A stretch of 64,000 bases of DNA from Acetanaerobacterium elongatum (GCF_900103835.1 NZ_FNID01000013.1:17731-81730), one strand, 5' to 3'. Positions 43,198 through 53,526 are shown, counted from the stretch's first letter. A program made the numbers and translations. The notes: a model not told the origin generated them from the letters alone.

Positions 43198-43222
43198 TAT
43201 TTAAATAGGATGGGTGCAGGAT

Positions 43223-43807
43223 ATGAGTAAACAACTAAAGGATATGACAAACGAAGAACTGTGGCAGCTCTTCCCTATTATATTAACAGAGCATAATCCC
43301 GTCTGGGCTAAAGATTATCAAGATGAAAGCAGGCTGTTGATTCAAGCTATTGGCACGAAGAATATCACCAGAATCAGTCATATTGGGAGCACCTCAATTA
43401 AAGGCATTATGGCAAAACCTACTGTAGACATCCTTCTTGAAATATCCAATGGTACAGACGAACATGGACTTATATCAGTGATGGAGCATAACGGTTATAT
43501 CTACTGCCCGCAGCCGGATAATCCGGCCCCCCACATGATGTTTATGAAGGGTTATACCCCAAATGGCTTTGCTGAAAAGGTATATCATGTGCATGTGCGC
43601 TACCCCGACGATTGGGATGAGCTTTATTTTAGAGATTACCTGAATGATAACCCTTCAGAGGCAGCCGAATACGAAAAGCTTAAAAAGGAACTGCAGCAAC
43701 AATTTACACATAATCGTGATGGATATACCAACGCTAAAACTGAATTTGTAAATCACGTTACTACTTTAGCCAGAAAAGTTTTGGGTGAAAAATATAAAAT
43801 CCGTTAA
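43223..43807 (+). CDS. GrpB-family (UPF0157) nucleotidyltransferase-fold protein
   Basis: About 194 residues. 'LTEHNPVWAKDYQDESRLL' and 'RISHIGSTSIKGIMAKPTVDILLEI' form the GrpB/UPF0157 signature, with the HIGSTS and KPxxDI motifs of the nucleotidyltransferase fold. 'YHVHVRYPDDWDELYFRDYL' is the conserved C-terminal block. The true substrate of most members is unknown; some relatives act on CoA or nucleotides. The start could also be a GTG three codons earlier. It has no functional link to the flagellar genes upstream. Confidence 0.8.
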   Translation: MSKQLKDMTNEELWQLFPIILTEHNPVWAKDYQDESRLLIQAIGTKNITRISHIGSTSIKGIMAKPTVDILLEISNGTDEHGLISVMEHNGYIYCPQPDNPAPHMMFMKGYTPNGFAEKVYHVHVRYPDDWDELYFRDYLNDNPSEAAEYEKLKKELQQQFTHNRDGYTNAKTEFVNHVTTLARKVLGEKYKIR

Positions 43808-43931
43808 GCTTTTGGAATATTTTGATATATTATAAACTTTTACTCCTCTTGAGTATATTTTGCGGTCTTGTTCAAAAAATAGAATAAAGCACTGAATGAA
43901 CATGTGCAAAAATTTTCAGGAGGTTTGAGTT

Positions 43932-44198
43932 TTGAAAAAATATATGTTGCCTATCGCTTTGGTTGCCTGCTTGCTAATGCTTGCATCTTGCCGAGCTAAT
44001 GTAGGCGGTAATAACACATCATCACCGGCTGCTACCTCTCCCGGCTCACCGGGCGCTTCTTCCGGCGGTGTTGTTTCAAATGTTGTATCCGGTGTTACCT
44101 CGGGAGTATCTTCTACCGTGAGTGAGGTAAAGCAGAGCTTCTCTTCCATGACATCCAATACCAGCTCGATGGCTTCATCTGCTACTCAGTCAAAATAA
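43932..44198 (+). CDS. Small Ser/Thr/Gly-rich lipoprotein
   Basis: 88 residues. A lysine start and hydrophobic segment end in the lipobox 'LMLASC' (Cys at 20), so it should be lipid-anchored. The remainder is almost pure Ser, Thr, Gly, Val, Ala and Asn, with a repeated 'VVSNVVSGVTSGVSSTVSEV' stretch that may form an amphipathic helix. No family is recognised. It starts at a TTG with GGAGG 8 bases upstream and is followed by its own strong terminator, so it is a deliberate single-gene unit. Confidence 0.7.
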   Translation: MKKYMLPIALVACLLMLASCRANVGGNNTSSPAATSPGSPGASSGGVVSNVVSGVTSGVSSTVSEVKQSFSSMTSNTSSMASSATQSK

Positions 44199-44202
44199 GT
44201 TA

Positions 44203-44256
44203 CAACTAAAGATGCCGCAGTTTCTGTGGCATCTTTAGTTGTTTGGCTCTTTTTTT
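44203..44256 (+). terminator. Terminator of the small lipoprotein gene
   Basis: CAACTAAAGATGCC pairs with GGCATCTTTAGTTG (14-bp stem), followed after a few bases by a run of T's. Confidence 0.85.
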
Positions 44257-44313
44257 AGCTCTATTTGCTGTCTACCACAACATTTATTATAGAGCCTTTT
44301 GGTATTATCAGTT

Positions 44314-45516
44314 TTATAAGGTCTTTGCAAACTCTATAGCGTATGCCTTAGCTGCTGTTAGTTCAGCCTCGCTTGGTACAAAGTTAATACGGTATCCCTC
44401 GCCAAAGAAGGAGAGTTTGAGCCCCTCAAGCCTTGTCTTAATCATCGGCACGGCCTCACCGCTCCAGCCAAAGGAACCAAAAGCAGTACAAGGCTTCTTG
44501 GTATTGGAGATAGCGTCGTAGTGCGAAAGCAGTGCCCAGATGGGCGGAACCGCGTCACGGTTGATAGTTGGTGAACCGATTAGAAAAGCATCGGCATCAT
44601 TCAACTGTGCCTGAAGCATATGCATATCGTTTTCAATGATGTTATACATATTTACGACAGCATCGGGAATCACCTCTAAGATACCTTCACGCATAGCCTT
44701 GGCGAGCTGCTCGGTGTTGCCGTAGGCGGTGCAGTAGAAAATGGGGATTCGCTTATACTCATGGAGTGTGGGGGTGCTCCACAGGCGGTACTTTTCAATA
44801 TTGGCAGCAAGACTACCCTGCGCGGTTAATACAGGGCCGTGGCTGGTGCATACAAACTCCGCGCCAAGGTGCTCCATCTTCTCGATGCCCTTTAAAACAT
44901 AAGGCTTAAAGGGAGAAAAGATGGCATCGTAGTAATTCTTAAACGCCTCTTCATACAGCGACTGATAGGTTATCTTGCTGTCGAGCATCAGCGGCTCACA
45001 GTAATGGGTGCCAAGGAAGTCGCAGCTGAAAAGGGTTTTGCTTTCCTTTACCCAGGTAAACATGGAGTCTGGCCAATGAAGGAACGGCGCATTAATAAAC
45101 TGCAGCGTTTTGCCGCCAAGGTCGATTGTTTCGCCGTCCTTGACAATCTTATACTGGAGCTGTGGCTTGTTGGTGATGTTCTTTAAATAGATGGCTCCTG
45201 CTTGGGAAGCCACCACCTGCGCCTTGGGCATTAAATCCGTAAGTTTTCTAAGCGAACCGGAATGATCCGGCTCATTATGGTTTAGCACAATATAATCGAT
45301 CTCATCAAGGCTGCATACCTCTTTGATATTTTCAAGGTAGGCATCGAAAAAGGTAAGATGGCAGGTTTCTATCAGGGCGGTTTTCTCCGCCCCCTTCACG
45401 ATATAGGAATTATAGGAGGTACCGTATTCGGTAGCCATTACGATATCAAAAACCCTCATGCTTGGGTTTAATACGCCTACTGAATAGATACCATCCGTTA
45501 TTTTTAAGCTGCTCAT
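44314..45516 (-). CDS. Flavodiiron protein (FprA/ROO type), O2 or NO reductase
   Basis: Reduces oxygen to water (or NO to N2O) using electrons from rubredoxin. 400 residues: an N-terminal metallo-beta-lactamase domain with the diiron ligands H-x-E-x-D ('LNHNEPDHSGSL'), 'FIN APFLHWPDSMFTW' and 'SCDFLGTHYCE', then a flavodoxin domain ('IFYCTAYGNTEQLAKAM', 'FLIGSPTINRDAVPP', 'FGSFGWSGEAVP'). The frame opens 37 codons upstream, but 'SSLKITDGIYSVGV' at 45516 is the family start. Rubredoxin is encoded just upstream, so the two form an oxygen-defence unit typical of strict anaerobes. Confidence 0.93.
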   Translation of the reverse strand: MSSLKITDGIYSVGVLNPSMRVFDIVMATEYGTSYNSYIVKGAEKTALIETCHLTFFDAYLENIKEVCSLDEIDYIVLNHNEPDHSGSLRKLTDLMPKAQVVASQAGAIYLKNITNKPQLQYKIVKDGETIDLGGKTLQFINAPFLHWPDSMFTWVKESKTLFSCDFLGTHYCEPLMLDSKITYQSLYEEAFKNYYDAIFSPFKPYVLKGIEKMEHLGAEFVCTSHGPVLTAQGSLAANIEKYRLWSTPTLHEYKRIPIFYCTAYGNTEQLAKAMREGILEVIPDAVVNMYNIIENDMHMLQAQLNDADAFLIGSPTINRDAVPPIWALLSHYDAISNTKKPCTAFGSFGWSGEAVPMIKTRLEGLKLSFFGEGYRINFVPSEAELTAAKAYAIEFAKTL

Positions 45517-45538
45517 AAACCTATACTTCCCTTCTATA

Positions 45539-45570
45539 AAAGATGCCAGCAGTACCCTGCTGACATCTTT
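45539..45570 (-). other. Hairpin between rubredoxin and flavodiiron genes
   Basis: On the minus strand AAAGATGTCAGCAG pairs with CTGCTGGCATCTTT (14 bp, one G-U) around a GGTA loop, followed by TATAG. With only a short T run it may act as a partial terminator that sets a higher rubredoxin level. Confidence 0.6.
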
Positions 45571-45581
45571 ACATGGTTTTA

Positions 45582-45740
45582 TCAGGCTTCGGAGAACATG
45601 TCCTTTGCAGCGCCGCACAGGGGGCAAACAAAGTCATCGGGGATATCCTCCCACTTGGTGCCGGGGGCAATGCCAACATCGGGGTCGCCCTTCTCCTCAT
45701 CGTAGGTGTAACCGCAAACCGAGCAAACATACTTAGCCAT
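45582..45740 (-). CDS. Rubredoxin
   Basis: 52 residues: an iron protein that passes electrons to the flavodiiron enzyme encoded next. '[18 protein letters not shown]' and '[15 protein letters not shown]' hold the two C-x2-C pairs that bind the Fe(Cys)4 centre, with the standard '[11 protein letters not shown]' between them. AAAGGA lies before the ATG. The gene is followed by a hairpin and preceded by a 35-bp dyad that may control it. Confidence 0.95.
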   Translation of the reverse strand: MAKYVCSVCGYTYDEEKGDPDVGIAPGTKWEDIPDDFVCPLCGAAKDMFSEA

Positions 45741-45784
45741 AATATTACGTCCTTTCTTATTTAAAATTGTGATTAGATATTCGA

Positions 45785-45819
45785 TACAATAAATATACCA
45801 TAAAGGTATATTTATTGTA
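45785..45819. promoter_or_regulatory. 35-bp dyad overlapping the rubredoxin promoter
   Basis: Perfect 15-bp arms, TACAATAAATATACC and GGTATATTTATTGTA, with a 5-base centre, 45 bp before the rubredoxin ATG. On the minus strand TTTACA, 18 bp, TATATT runs through the dyad and could be the promoter. A repressor bound here would block transcription. The regulator is unknown. The motif is not an obvious PerR box. Confidence 0.55.
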
Positions 45820-45870
45820 AAGAGTAAAAATAGAAAATTAATAATATTATTATGGCAAATCAGCTTAAAA

Positions 45871-48693
45871 TCATAAGAGTTTCTTTAAATATTGTCCGGT
45901 ATAAGATTTTTTACACTTAACAACCTCTTCCGGCGTACCGGTGGCAACGATCTCGCCGCCTTTATCGCCGCCCTCGGGGCCTAGGTCGATAATATAATCG
46001 GCGGTTTTGATAACATCCAAATTATGCTCGATTACGAGAACGGTATTCCCCGACTCCACCAGCATCTGCAGTACGTCTATCAGCTTATGCACATCTGCGG
46101 CATGCAGGCCGGTGGTGGGCTCGTCGAGGATATAGATGGTTCTGCCGGTGGAGCGCTTGGAAAGCTCGGTTGCAAGCTTCACGCGCTGTGCCTCGCCGCC
46201 CGAAAGAGTGGTTGCCGGCTGGCCGATTTTAATATAGCCGAGGCCTACACTCTGCAATGTTTCGAGCTTACGGGCAACCTTGGGGATGTTTGCGAAAAAC
46301 TCTACGCCCTCATCCACCGTCATCTCCAGAATATCGTAGATGCTTTTGCCCTTGAACTTAACCTCCAGCGTTTCACGGTTGTAGCGCTTGCCCTTACACA
46401 CCTCGCATGGCACATAGATGTCGGGCAAAAAGTGCATCTCTATTTTAATAATACCGTCGCCCTCACAGGCCTCACAGCGGCCGCCCTTTACATTGAATGA
46501 GAACCGGCTGGAAGAAAAACCGCGCATCTTGGCATCGTTGGTCTGTGCCATTACCTCGCGGATATCGGTAAATACACCGGTATAGGTGGCGGGATTGGAA
46601 CGCGGCGTTCTGCCGATGGGCGACTGGTCGATATCAATAACCTTATCGAGGTATTCCATGCCAATGATGGCGTCGTGTGCCCCCGACTTGATACGGCTTT
46701 TTTCCAGCGTTGCCCATAGTTTTTTATACAGTATTTCGTTTACCAGCGAGCTCTTACCCGACCCGGACACGCCCGTAACACAGGTAAAGGTGCCCAGCGG
46801 AATAGATACATCAATATTCTTGAGATTGTTATGGCGTGCGCCCTTAATCTCTAAAAGCCTACCGTTGCCCTTACGCCGTTTCTTTGGTACCTCAATCTTT
46901 GCTTTGCCGCTTAGGTAACGGCCGGTAATCGACTGCTCACAAGCCTTGATTTCGTCGATGGTTCCCGCGCATACCACTTCGCCGCCGTGGACACCGGCGG
47001 CGGGGCCAATATCCACGATATAATCGGCGGCATACATGGTGTCTTCATCGTGCTCTACCACAATTAAGGTGTTGCCGAGGTCGCGCAGGCGTTTGAGCGT
47101 GGCAATGAGCTTATCGTTGTCGCGCTGATGCAGGCCGATACTCGGCTCATCTAAGATATATAGTACCCCCATCAGCGAGGAGCCGATCTGAGTTGCCAGA
47201 CGGATACGCTGGCTTTCGCCGCCCGAAAGGGTGCTGGCGGAGCGCGCAAGGGTAAGGTATTCAAGCCCTACGCTCTGCAAAAAGCCAAGGCGTTCCCTGA
47301 TCTCTTTCAATATCTGTGCGGCAATCATCTCTTCCCTGCCCGAAAGCGACAGGCTGTTCACAAACGCAAGCGCGTCGGTAACCGACATACGGGTGAACTG
47401 GCTGATATTGATGCCACCCACCGTTACCGCGAGGTATTCGGGCTTTAAACGGTCGCCATGGCATTCGGGGCAATCCACCGACGACATATAGCCCTGCAGT
47501 TCATCTTTTACAAAGCTGCTCTGGGTTTCGCGGAAACGACGCTCAAGGTTATTTACAACGCCCTCAAACGGTGCGCGATAGGTGCCTTCACCATATTCGT
47601 TCTTGCGCGTAATCTCAATTGCTTCGCCATTGGTGCCATAAAGGATTTTATCAATCTGATCCTGGGTGAGCTGAGATATCGGCACATCCAAGGAAAAGCC
47701 GTAATGCTTTGCCAAGCCGTCATAATACATCTGGGCAATGGTGCCGCCGTCTCCGTAATACCAACCGTTGGCGCGTACCGCTCCCTCACGGATGGTGAGG
47801 TGCTTGTTAGGTAAAATAAGGTCGGGATCTACCTTTAAAAAGGTGCCGAGGCCGGTGCATTTCTCACAGGCGCCGATGGGGTTATTAAAGGAGAACATAC
47901 GTGGCGCGAGCTCTTCAATGCTGATGCCGTGATCGGGGCAGGCATAGTTTTGCGAAAAGAGCAGCTCCTCGCTGTCCTGCACATCAACAATTACAAGCCC
48001 GCCAGTAAGCGAAACAGCGGTTTCCAGTGAATCCGCAAGTCGAGATTTGATATCCTCCCTTACCACCAGGCGATCCACAACAATCTCAACATCATGCTTC
48101 TTATTCTTATCCAGCTTTATCTGCTCGGAGAGATCGTAGATACTGCCGTCTGCACGTACCCGTACAAAGCCTGATCGACGGGCGGAATCAAATTCCTTTT
48201 GGTGCTCGCCTTTGCGTGCCCTAACAACCGGCGCCAGTATCTGAATCTTGCTGCCCTCAGGCAGAGCGAGTACCTTATCCACCATCTGGTCGATGGTTTG
48301 CTGTGAAATCTCTCGCCCGCACACCGGGCAGTGAGGCCTGCCGATACGTGCATACAGCAAACGCAGATAGTCGTATATTTCGGTTACGGTGCCAACCGTG
48401 GAGCGCGGGTTTTTGCTGGTGGTTTTTTGGTCGATTGAGATAGCCGGAGAAAGGCCCTCTATTGAGTCGACATCCGGCTTCTCCATCTGCCCCAAAAACA
48501 TCCGTGCATAGGATGAAAGGCTCTCTACATAGCGGCGCTGACCATCGGCATAGATGGTATCAAACGCCAGCGAGCTCTTGCCCGAACCGGAAAGGCCGGT
48601 AAATACCACGAGCTTATCACGCGGAATCTCGAGGTCGACATTCTTTAGATTATGTTCTCTTGCACCCCTGATGATGATCTTATCCTTAGACAA
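45871..48693 (-). CDS. uvrA: Excinuclease ABC subunit A (UvrA)
   Basis: Damage-recognition ATPase of nucleotide excision repair; loads UvrB. 940 residues with two ABC modules: Walker A '[14 protein letters not shown]' and '[15 protein letters not shown]', signatures '[13 protein letters not shown]' and '[13 protein letters not shown]', and zinc-binding C-x2-C sets ('CPVCGREI', 'CPECHGDRL', 'CEACEGDG'). The first open TTG (48708) overlaps the ribosome site; the TTG at 48693 is 8 bases from GGAGG and gives the usual '[17 protein letters not shown]' start. uvrB lies just upstream, 78 bases away. Confidence 0.97.
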   Translation of the reverse strand: MSKDKIIIRGAREHNLKNVDLEIPRDKLVVFTGLSGSGKSSLAFDTIYADGQRRYVESLSSYARMFLGQMEKPDVDSIEGLSPAISIDQKTTSKNPRSTVGTVTEIYDYLRLLYARIGRPHCPVCGREISQQTIDQMVDKVLALPEGSKIQILAPVVRARKGEHQKEFDSARRSGFVRVRADGSIYDLSEQIKLDKNKKHDVEIVVDRLVVREDIKSRLADSLETAVSLTGGLVIVDVQDSEELLFSQNYACPDHGISIEELAPRMFSFNNPIGACEKCTGLGTFLKVDPDLILPNKHLTIREGAVRANGWYYGDGGTIAQMYYDGLAKHYGFSLDVPISQLTQDQIDKILYGTNGEAIEITRKNEYGEGTYRAPFEGVVNNLERRFRETQSSFVKDELQGYMSSVDCPECHGDRLKPEYLAVTVGGINISQFTRMSVTDALAFVNSLSLSGREEMIAAQILKEIRERLGFLQSVGLEYLTLARSASTLSGGESQRIRLATQIGSSLMGVLYILDEPSIGLHQRDNDKLIATLKRLRDLGNTLIVVEHDEDTMYAADYIVDIGPAAGVHGGEVVCAGTIDEIKACEQSITGRYLSGKAKIEVPKKRRKGNGRLLEIKGARHNNLKNIDVSIPLGTFTCVTGVSGSGKSSLVNEILYKKLWATLEKSRIKSGAHDAIIGMEYLDKVIDIDQSPIGRTPRSNPATYTGVFTDIREVMAQTNDAKMRGFSSSRFSFNVKGGRCEACEGDGIIKIEMHFLPDIYVPCEVCKGKRYNRETLEVKFKGKSIYDILEMTVDEGVEFFANIPKVARKLETLQSVGLGYIKIGQPATTLSGGEAQRVKLATELSKRSTGRTIYILDEPTTGLHAADVHKLIDVLQMLVESGNTVLVIEHNLDVIKTADYIIDLGPEGGDKGGEIVATGTPEEVVKCKKSYTGQYLKKLL

Positions 48694-48771
48694 AAACGAT
48701 TCCTCCAAACGATGGTAAACATTTGTTCTTTTAGCAGGGTAGCTTACACCCTGAATTTTGCTGCCGATTCA

Positions 48772-50733
48772 CTACTTCTTGTTTTCCAGCTGCTTTATCT
48801 TATCGCGCAGATAGGCCGCATGCTCAAACTCCAGCAGCTTGGCCGCCGCGCGCATCTCCTTGGTAAGCTGGTCGATAAGCTTTGCCTTATCCCGCGCATT
48901 GATCTTCTTATCAAAGGTTTTGTCAATCGTATCGCGGGCGCTAATCTCGATTAAATCTCTTACACCCTTCTTAATAGTGGTGGGGGTAATACCGTGCTTT
49001 ACGTTATATTCGTGCTGGATGCGTCTTCTGCGCTCGGTTTCACGGATAGCGTTTTCCATGGAACGCGTAACCGTATCGGCATACATGATTACCTTACCCT
49101 CTGAATTACGGGCAGCACGGCCGATGGTTTGTATCAGTGATGTCTCACTGCGCAGGAAGCCCTCTTTGTCGGCATCCAATATCGCAACCAGCGATACCTC
49201 CGGGATATCCAGGCCCTCACGAAGCAGGTTAATGCCCACGAGCACATCAAACTCGCCGAGACGCAGGTCGCGGATAATCTCCATGCGCTCGATGGTATCA
49301 ATATCATGATGCATGTAGCGCACCTTGCAGCCCATGTTATCAAGGTATGCGGTTAAATCCTCTGCCATCTTCTTGGTAAGCGTGGTTACCAGCACACGCT
49401 CACCCTTTTGGGTGCGCAAGTTAATCTCGGAAAGCAGGTCATCTATCTGCCCTTCCACGGGCTTTACGATAATCTCGGGATCAAGCAGGCCGGTGGGGCG
49501 GATTACCTGTTCTACCACCTGCGCGCTCTTGCTTCGCTCCAGTTCGCCGGGTGTAGCAGATACAAACACCACCTGATTCACCTTGCTGTAAAACTCGTCG
49601 AAGTTCAAGGGACGATTATCATATGCTGACGGCAGGCGGAATCCGTAATCCACCAGCGTCTTTTTACGCGCATGGTCACCAGCAAACATACCGCGAATCT
49701 GTGGCAGCGTAACATGCGACTCATCTATAAACATAAGGAAGTCCTGGGGGAAGTAATCGATTAGCGTAAACGGCATCGTGCCCGGCTTACGTCTTGAAAG
49801 TACACGGGAATAGTTTTCTATGCCGCTGCAAAACCCGACTTCGCGCAGCATCTCAATATCATAGTTGGTACGCTGCTCAATACGCTGGGCCTCCAGCAGC
49901 TTATTGTTATCGTTAAAGTAATGCAGGCGTTCGGTAAGCTCCTCCTCTATCTCTACGATAGCTTCATCCATCTTTTCTCTTGATACAAGGAAGTGAGAGG
50001 CAGGATACACCACAGCGTGGTTCAACACTGCCTTTACGTCGCCTGTAAGCGCCTGCAGCTCACAGATGCGCTCAATCTCATCGCCGAAAAACTCAAACCG
50101 CAAAGCCAGCTCGCTGGAGTAGGCGGGAAACACCTCTACCACATCGCCGCGCACGCGAAACTTGTTGCGCTCAAACGCAATATCGTTGCGTTCGTAGTGC
50201 AGCTCCACAAGCTTTGCAATTACCTCCTCGCGGCTCTTGCGCATACCGGGGCGTACCGAAAGCACCATACTGCGGTAATCAATCGGGTCGCCAAGGCTGT
50301 AGATGCAGGAAACGCTTGCCACAATTATAACATCCCGCCGCTCTGAAAGAGCTGCGGTTGCCGAGTGGCGCAGCTTCTCGATTTCGGCGTTGATGGCGCT
50401 GTCCTTCTCGATATAGGTATCGGTGCCGGGAATATACGCCTCCGGCTGATAGTAATCGTAGTAGCTTACAAAGTACTCCACCGCGTTTTCGGGGAAGAAC
50501 TCTTTAAACTCGCTGCACAGCTGCGCGGCGAGGGTTTTGTTGTGGGCAAGCACCAGTGTTGGGCGGTTAAGCTCCTGAATGATGTTGGCCATGGTAAAGG
50601 TTTTGCCCGAACCGGTAACGCCAAGAAGCGTCTGCTCCTTTGCCCCGCGGCGTATCCCCTCAACCAGCGTGCGAATCGCCTCCGGCTGGTCGCCCGTTGG
50701 GACGTATTCAGATTTCAGCTTAAACCCTTCCAT
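48772..50733 (-). CDS. uvrB: Excinuclease ABC subunit B (UvrB)
   Basis: DNA helicase-like subunit that verifies damage and recruits UvrC. 653 residues. Walker A '[15 protein letters not shown]'; the beta-hairpin region '[21 protein letters not shown]'; motif '[20 protein letters not shown]'; helicase motifs V-VI '[44 protein letters not shown]'; and a C-terminal UVR domain that binds UvrC. The ATG at 50733 gives the family start '[17 protein letters not shown]'. Its ribosome site (AAAGGG) is a little far. Confidence 0.97.
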   Translation of the reverse strand: MEGFKLKSEYVPTGDQPEAIRTLVEGIRRGAKEQTLLGVTGSGKTFTMANIIQELNRPTLVLAHNKTLAAQLCSEFKEFFPENAVEYFVSYYDYYQPEAYIPGTDTYIEKDSAINAEIEKLRHSATAALSERRDVIIVASVSCIYSLGDPIDYRSMVLSVRPGMRKSREEVIAKLVELHYERNDIAFERNKFRVRGDVVEVFPAYSSELALRFEFFGDEIERICELQALTGDVKAVLNHAVVYPASHFLVSREKMDEAIVEIEEELTERLHYFNDNNKLLEAQRIEQRTNYDIEMLREVGFCSGIENYSRVLSRRKPGTMPFTLIDYFPQDFLMFIDESHVTLPQIRGMFAGDHARKKTLVDYGFRLPSAYDNRPLNFDEFYSKVNQVVFVSATPGELERSKSAQVVEQVIRPTGLLDPEIIVKPVEGQIDDLLSEINLRTQKGERVLVTTLTKKMAEDLTAYLDNMGCKVRYMHHDIDTIERMEIIRDLRLGEFDVLVGINLLREGLDIPEVSLVAILDADKEGFLRSETSLIQTIGRAARNSEGKVIMYADTVTRSMENAIRETERRRRIQHEYNVKHGITPTTIKKGVRDLIEISARDTIDKTFDKKINARDKAKLIDQLTKEMRAAAKLLEFEHAAYLRDKIKQLENKK

Positions 50734-50798
50734 AGGAAAACCATGCCCTTTCGTGAGATAAACGCCCTTTGTCTGCCGGTTGTTATGCACAAGGCCTG

Positions 50799-51473
50799 CT
50801 AAAGATAGGAAGAATCCCTGAGCGACACCCAGTCGTTATCGGCCACGATAATATGGTCGAGCAGCGTGATATTAATCAGCGCGAGCGCCTGCTTAATCTT
50901 CTCGGTGGTGAGCAGGTCTTCCCGCGAAGGAATTGCCAGCCCGCTGGGGTGGTTGTGGGAAACAATAACCGAGGAGGCGTTGCTGCGTACCGCGGTTTCG
51001 ATAATCTTGCGCACCGAAACCTGCGTGGCGTTCACGCTGCCCTCCATGATGGTGGTGCAACCGGTCACCTTGCATTTGGAATCAAGGCATACCAACAGAA
51101 CCATCTCGTTTGGAATGCCGATATACTTCGGGATGAGATACTGCCCAACCTTTTCGGAGCTGTCGAGCTGTATACCGTCCTTCATCTTGTCGTTAAAATA
51201 AACGCGCGCAACCTGAGAAAACAGCTTTAAATAGGCTGCGGTACCGCGCCCTACCCCGTTTACCGAGGCAAGCTCCTCCACAGGGGCATCCAATACCGCC
51301 GAGAGGCTGCCGAACCGATCTATCAGCCGGTGGGCAAGCTCGTTGGTATCGCGGCGGGGTACGGCATAGAACAGCAGCAGCTCCAGGATGTTATGATCAC
51401 TGAACGAATCCAACCCGTTATCAAGAAAGCGCTTTTTCATACGCTCCCGGTGCCCCTCATGGACTTCTGACAC
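50799..51473 (-). CDS. radC: RadC/JAB1-MPN-domain protein
   Basis: 224 residues: an N-terminal helix-hairpin-helix UPF0758 domain ('[31 protein letters not shown]') and a C-terminal JAMM metalloprotease-like domain with the metal site '[15 protein letters not shown]'. Its function is not settled; RadC was once placed in repair but is probably not. The GTG at 51473 gives the usual '[13 protein letters not shown]' start and has GGTGA 8 bases upstream; the frame opens further upstream inside pyrE without a ribosome site. Confidence 0.9.
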   Translation of the reverse strand: MSEVHEGHRERMKKRFLDNGLDSFSDHNILELLLFYAVPRRDTNELAHRLIDRFGSLSAVLDAPVEELASVNGVGRGTAAYLKLFSQVARVYFNDKMKDGIQLDSSEKVGQYLIPKYIGIPNEMVLLVCLDSKCKVTGCTTIMEGSVNATQVSVRKIIETAVRSNASSVIVSHNHPSGLAIPSREDLLTTEKIKQALALINITLLDHIIVADNDWVSLRDSSYL

Positions 51474-51514
51474 GATTCGTTCACCGCCCTGCTTTATGTC
51501 ATTTTTCAAATGGG

Positions 51515-52102
51515 CTATTTCATTGGCAGCTTGCGGCTTCCGGGCTTCACCAACGGAAGCTTGCCCTCCTTGCACAGCGGGCAATCCTCGCTCTGCCATG
51601 CCTCCACCTTTACCGAATAAACCGCTCTGTAGGGTACGCCGAACTGAATCTCGCCGCCGGTACGGTCTACGATTGAACCTATACCCACTACGATGCCGCC
51701 GGCCTTTTCAACAAGCTCTTTTACCTCAACAACCGAACCGCCGGTGGTAACCACGTCCTCCACCAGCAGACAGCGCATACCAGGGGTTACTTCAAACCCG
51801 CGGCGAAGCACCATCTTACCGTCTTCCCGCTCAGCAAAAAAGTTTTCGCAGCCAAGGCTGCGGCTAACCTCATAGGCCATCTGCACTGCGCCCATTGCGG
51901 GGCCGATGACTACATCAACATGATCCTGGGCAAACTTAGAAGCAAGGTCGGCACAAAGCTCCTCGCTGTATTTTGTATTGCGAAATATCTTCGCACACTG
52001 CAGATAACGGTTGGAATGCTTGCCGGAGGTTAACAGAAAATGCCCCTCCAGCAGTACCCCAGCCTCTTTTAAAACCTCTTCCACACGCTCTTTTGTAAGC
52101 AT
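51515..52102 (-). CDS. pyrE: Orotate phosphoribosyltransferase PyrE
   Basis: Joins orotate to PRPP to make OMP in pyrimidine synthesis. About 195 residues. 'LTSGKHSNRYLQCAKIF' is the family start and 'MRCLLVEDVVTTGGSVVEVKEL' the PRPP-binding motif. It is separated from other pyr genes, and a structured DNA element lies directly upstream. The open frame has a second ATG at 52114 that touches the AAAGGA site; the inner ATG at 52102 is chosen. The C-terminus has 'CPLCKEGKLPL', a short Cys pair often seen in clostridial members. Confidence 0.93.
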   Translation of the reverse strand: MLTKERVEEVLKEAGVLLEGHFLLTSGKHSNRYLQCAKIFRNTKYSEELCADLASKFAQDHVDVVIGPAMGAVQMAYEVSRSLGCENFFAEREDGKMVLRRGFEVTPGMRCLLVEDVVTTGGSVVEVKELVEKAGGIVVGIGSIVDRTGGEIQFGVPYRAVYSVKVEAWQSEDCPLCKEGKLPLVKPGSRKLPMK

Positions 52103-52125
52103 AATTATAACCATTCCTTTCTAAA

Positions 52126-52299
52126 GCAATGCGATGCATTGCGTGGAGTTCGTGCGGTTTCGGCCTTAGCCGAAATTTCGATCACTGATCGAAAAGCACA
52201 AACCCAAAGTTTGAAAGATCTATCTTTCAAACTTGCTCCAATCCGCCGGACTATCCGGCACATAGTTTGTCCGCATGTCCTATAATAATATAGGACATG
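52126..52299. repeat. Tandem array of perfect inverted repeats (structured element)
   Basis: Six consecutive dyads with short loops: 52126-52142 (7-bp arms), 52158-52175 (7), 52176-52194 (9), 52207-52234 (13), 52245-52259 (6) and 52274-52299 (11). The second and third are enclosed by GTGC and GCAC (52152-52155 and 52196-52199), giving a three-way-junction shape. All lie in the gap between divergent pyrE and the pseudouridine synthase gene. It may be a MITE-like mobile element or a structured leader of pyrE. Confidence 0.8.
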
Positions 52300-52508
52300 G
52301 CGGGCAGTTTTAACTACATGTTATTATATAACAAAAACATATGTTTGTATAGTGCCAAGGTGAAAATAAATCTTTGCGCTCCATAGAAATTACTGTAGAT
52401 AATCCTTAAACGAGCCGCGAAACAATGAAAGCATTGACCGGGTTTACCGTAAGGGAGTATAATCAAGCTGATAATTTTAGGAATGCGCTGAAAGATGAGG
52501 GAACCGTT

Positions 52509-53456
52509 TTGAGAAGCTACACCATCGGGAAAAACGACGCTGGCCAGCGGCTGGATAAATTCATTGCCAAGGCGGTACCGCGTCTGCCCGCGGCGCTAAT
52601 GCATAAATACCTGCGGTTAAAACGCATTAAACTCAACCGCAAGCGTTGTGAAAACTCTACCCGGTTGAATGAGAACGATGTGCTGGAATTATATATCGGG
52701 GATGAGTTTTTCAGCGACACCACGCAGGAGTTCCCATTTTTGCTGGCACCCTCGGATATTAACCTCTTGTATGAGGATGAGAACATCCTGCTTGTAGACA
52801 AGCCTGCCGGGCTGATTGTACATGAGGATAAGCAGGAGAATGTCGACACGCTGATTAACCGTATTCAAAAACATCTGTATAACAGCGGCGAATACAACCC
52901 GGAAAACGAGAATTCGTTTGCGCCTGCGCTTTGTAACCGCATTGACCGCAATACCGGCGGGATTGTGATTGCGGCTAAGAACGCCGAGGCGCTGCGCATA
53001 CTCAATGAAAAGATTAAAAACCGCGAGCTGCAGAAGTATTACCTGTGCATTGTGCACGGTATCTTAAAGAACAAAAGCGCCATCCTTACGGGCTACCTGA
53101 AGAAGGACAGCGATACAAATACCGTTGAGGTCCAAAGCAAACCATTTGAGGGCGCTAAGACCATAAAAACCAAGTACACTGTGCTGGCTGAGAGGGATAA
53201 CAGCTCCTTACTTGAGGTGGAGCTGCTTACCGGACGCACCCATCAGATACGAGCCCACTTAGCCTCCATCGGGCACCCGCTTCTGGGTGATACCAAATAC
53301 GGCACCAACAGCCAGAACAAGGGCAGCGGTTTTCGATATCAGGCGCTGTACTCCTATAAGCTGGTGTTCCGCTTTACGCAGGATGCGGGCATACTGAACT
53401 ACCTGAACAATAAAACGTTTGAGGTAAAGCAGGTGTGGTTCAAGGATAATTTTTGA
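52509..53456 (+). CDS. RluA/RluD-family pseudouridine synthase
   Basis: Isomerises uridines in rRNA or tRNA. 315 residues from the chosen start: an S4 RNA-binding domain (about 10-70: 'QRLDKFIAKAVPRLP' and 'KLNRKRCENSTRLNENDVLEL'), then the catalytic domain with 'ALCNRIDRNTGGIVIAAKN', the catalytic Asp in the R-x-D-R motif. 'TGRTHQIRAHLASIGHPLLGDTKYG' is the other signature. The frame opens at 52425, but the TTG at 52509 has GAGGG upstream and gives the normal family N-terminus. Which base is modified cannot be told. Confidence 0.93.
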   Translation: MRSYTIGKNDAGQRLDKFIAKAVPRLPAALMHKYLRLKRIKLNRKRCENSTRLNENDVLELYIGDEFFSDTTQEFPFLLAPSDINLLYEDENILLVDKPAGLIVHEDKQENVDTLINRIQKHLYNSGEYNPENENSFAPALCNRIDRNTGGIVIAAKNAEALRILNEKIKNRELQKYYLCIVHGILKNKSAILTGYLKKDSDTNTVEVQSKPFEGAKTIKTKYTVLAERDNSSLLEVELLTGRTHQIRAHLASIGHPLLGDTKYGTNSQNKGSGFRYQALYSYKLVFRFTQDAGILNYLNNKTFEVKQVWFKDNF

Positions 53457-53472
53457 TATCCAGCATAGAAGC

Positions 53473-53506
53473 AGCCCGCCGGGCCTTAATGGTTCGGCGG
53501 GCTTTA
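53473..53506. terminator. Terminator after the pseudouridine synthase gene
   Basis: AGCCCGCCG pairs with CGGCGGGCT, followed by TTACTGTG. It lies between convergent genes (RluD-type and GNAT) and may serve both. Confidence 0.75.
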
Positions 53507-53526
53507 CTGTGTTCTTGTTATAGTGA

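Noticed and set aside
44243..44521. 92-codon plus-strand frame over the end of the flavodiiron gene
   Set aside because: Antisense shadow of a well-identified coding sequence.
52126..52299. CRISPR array
   Set aside because: The repeats are different inverted repeats, not one direct repeat with spacers.
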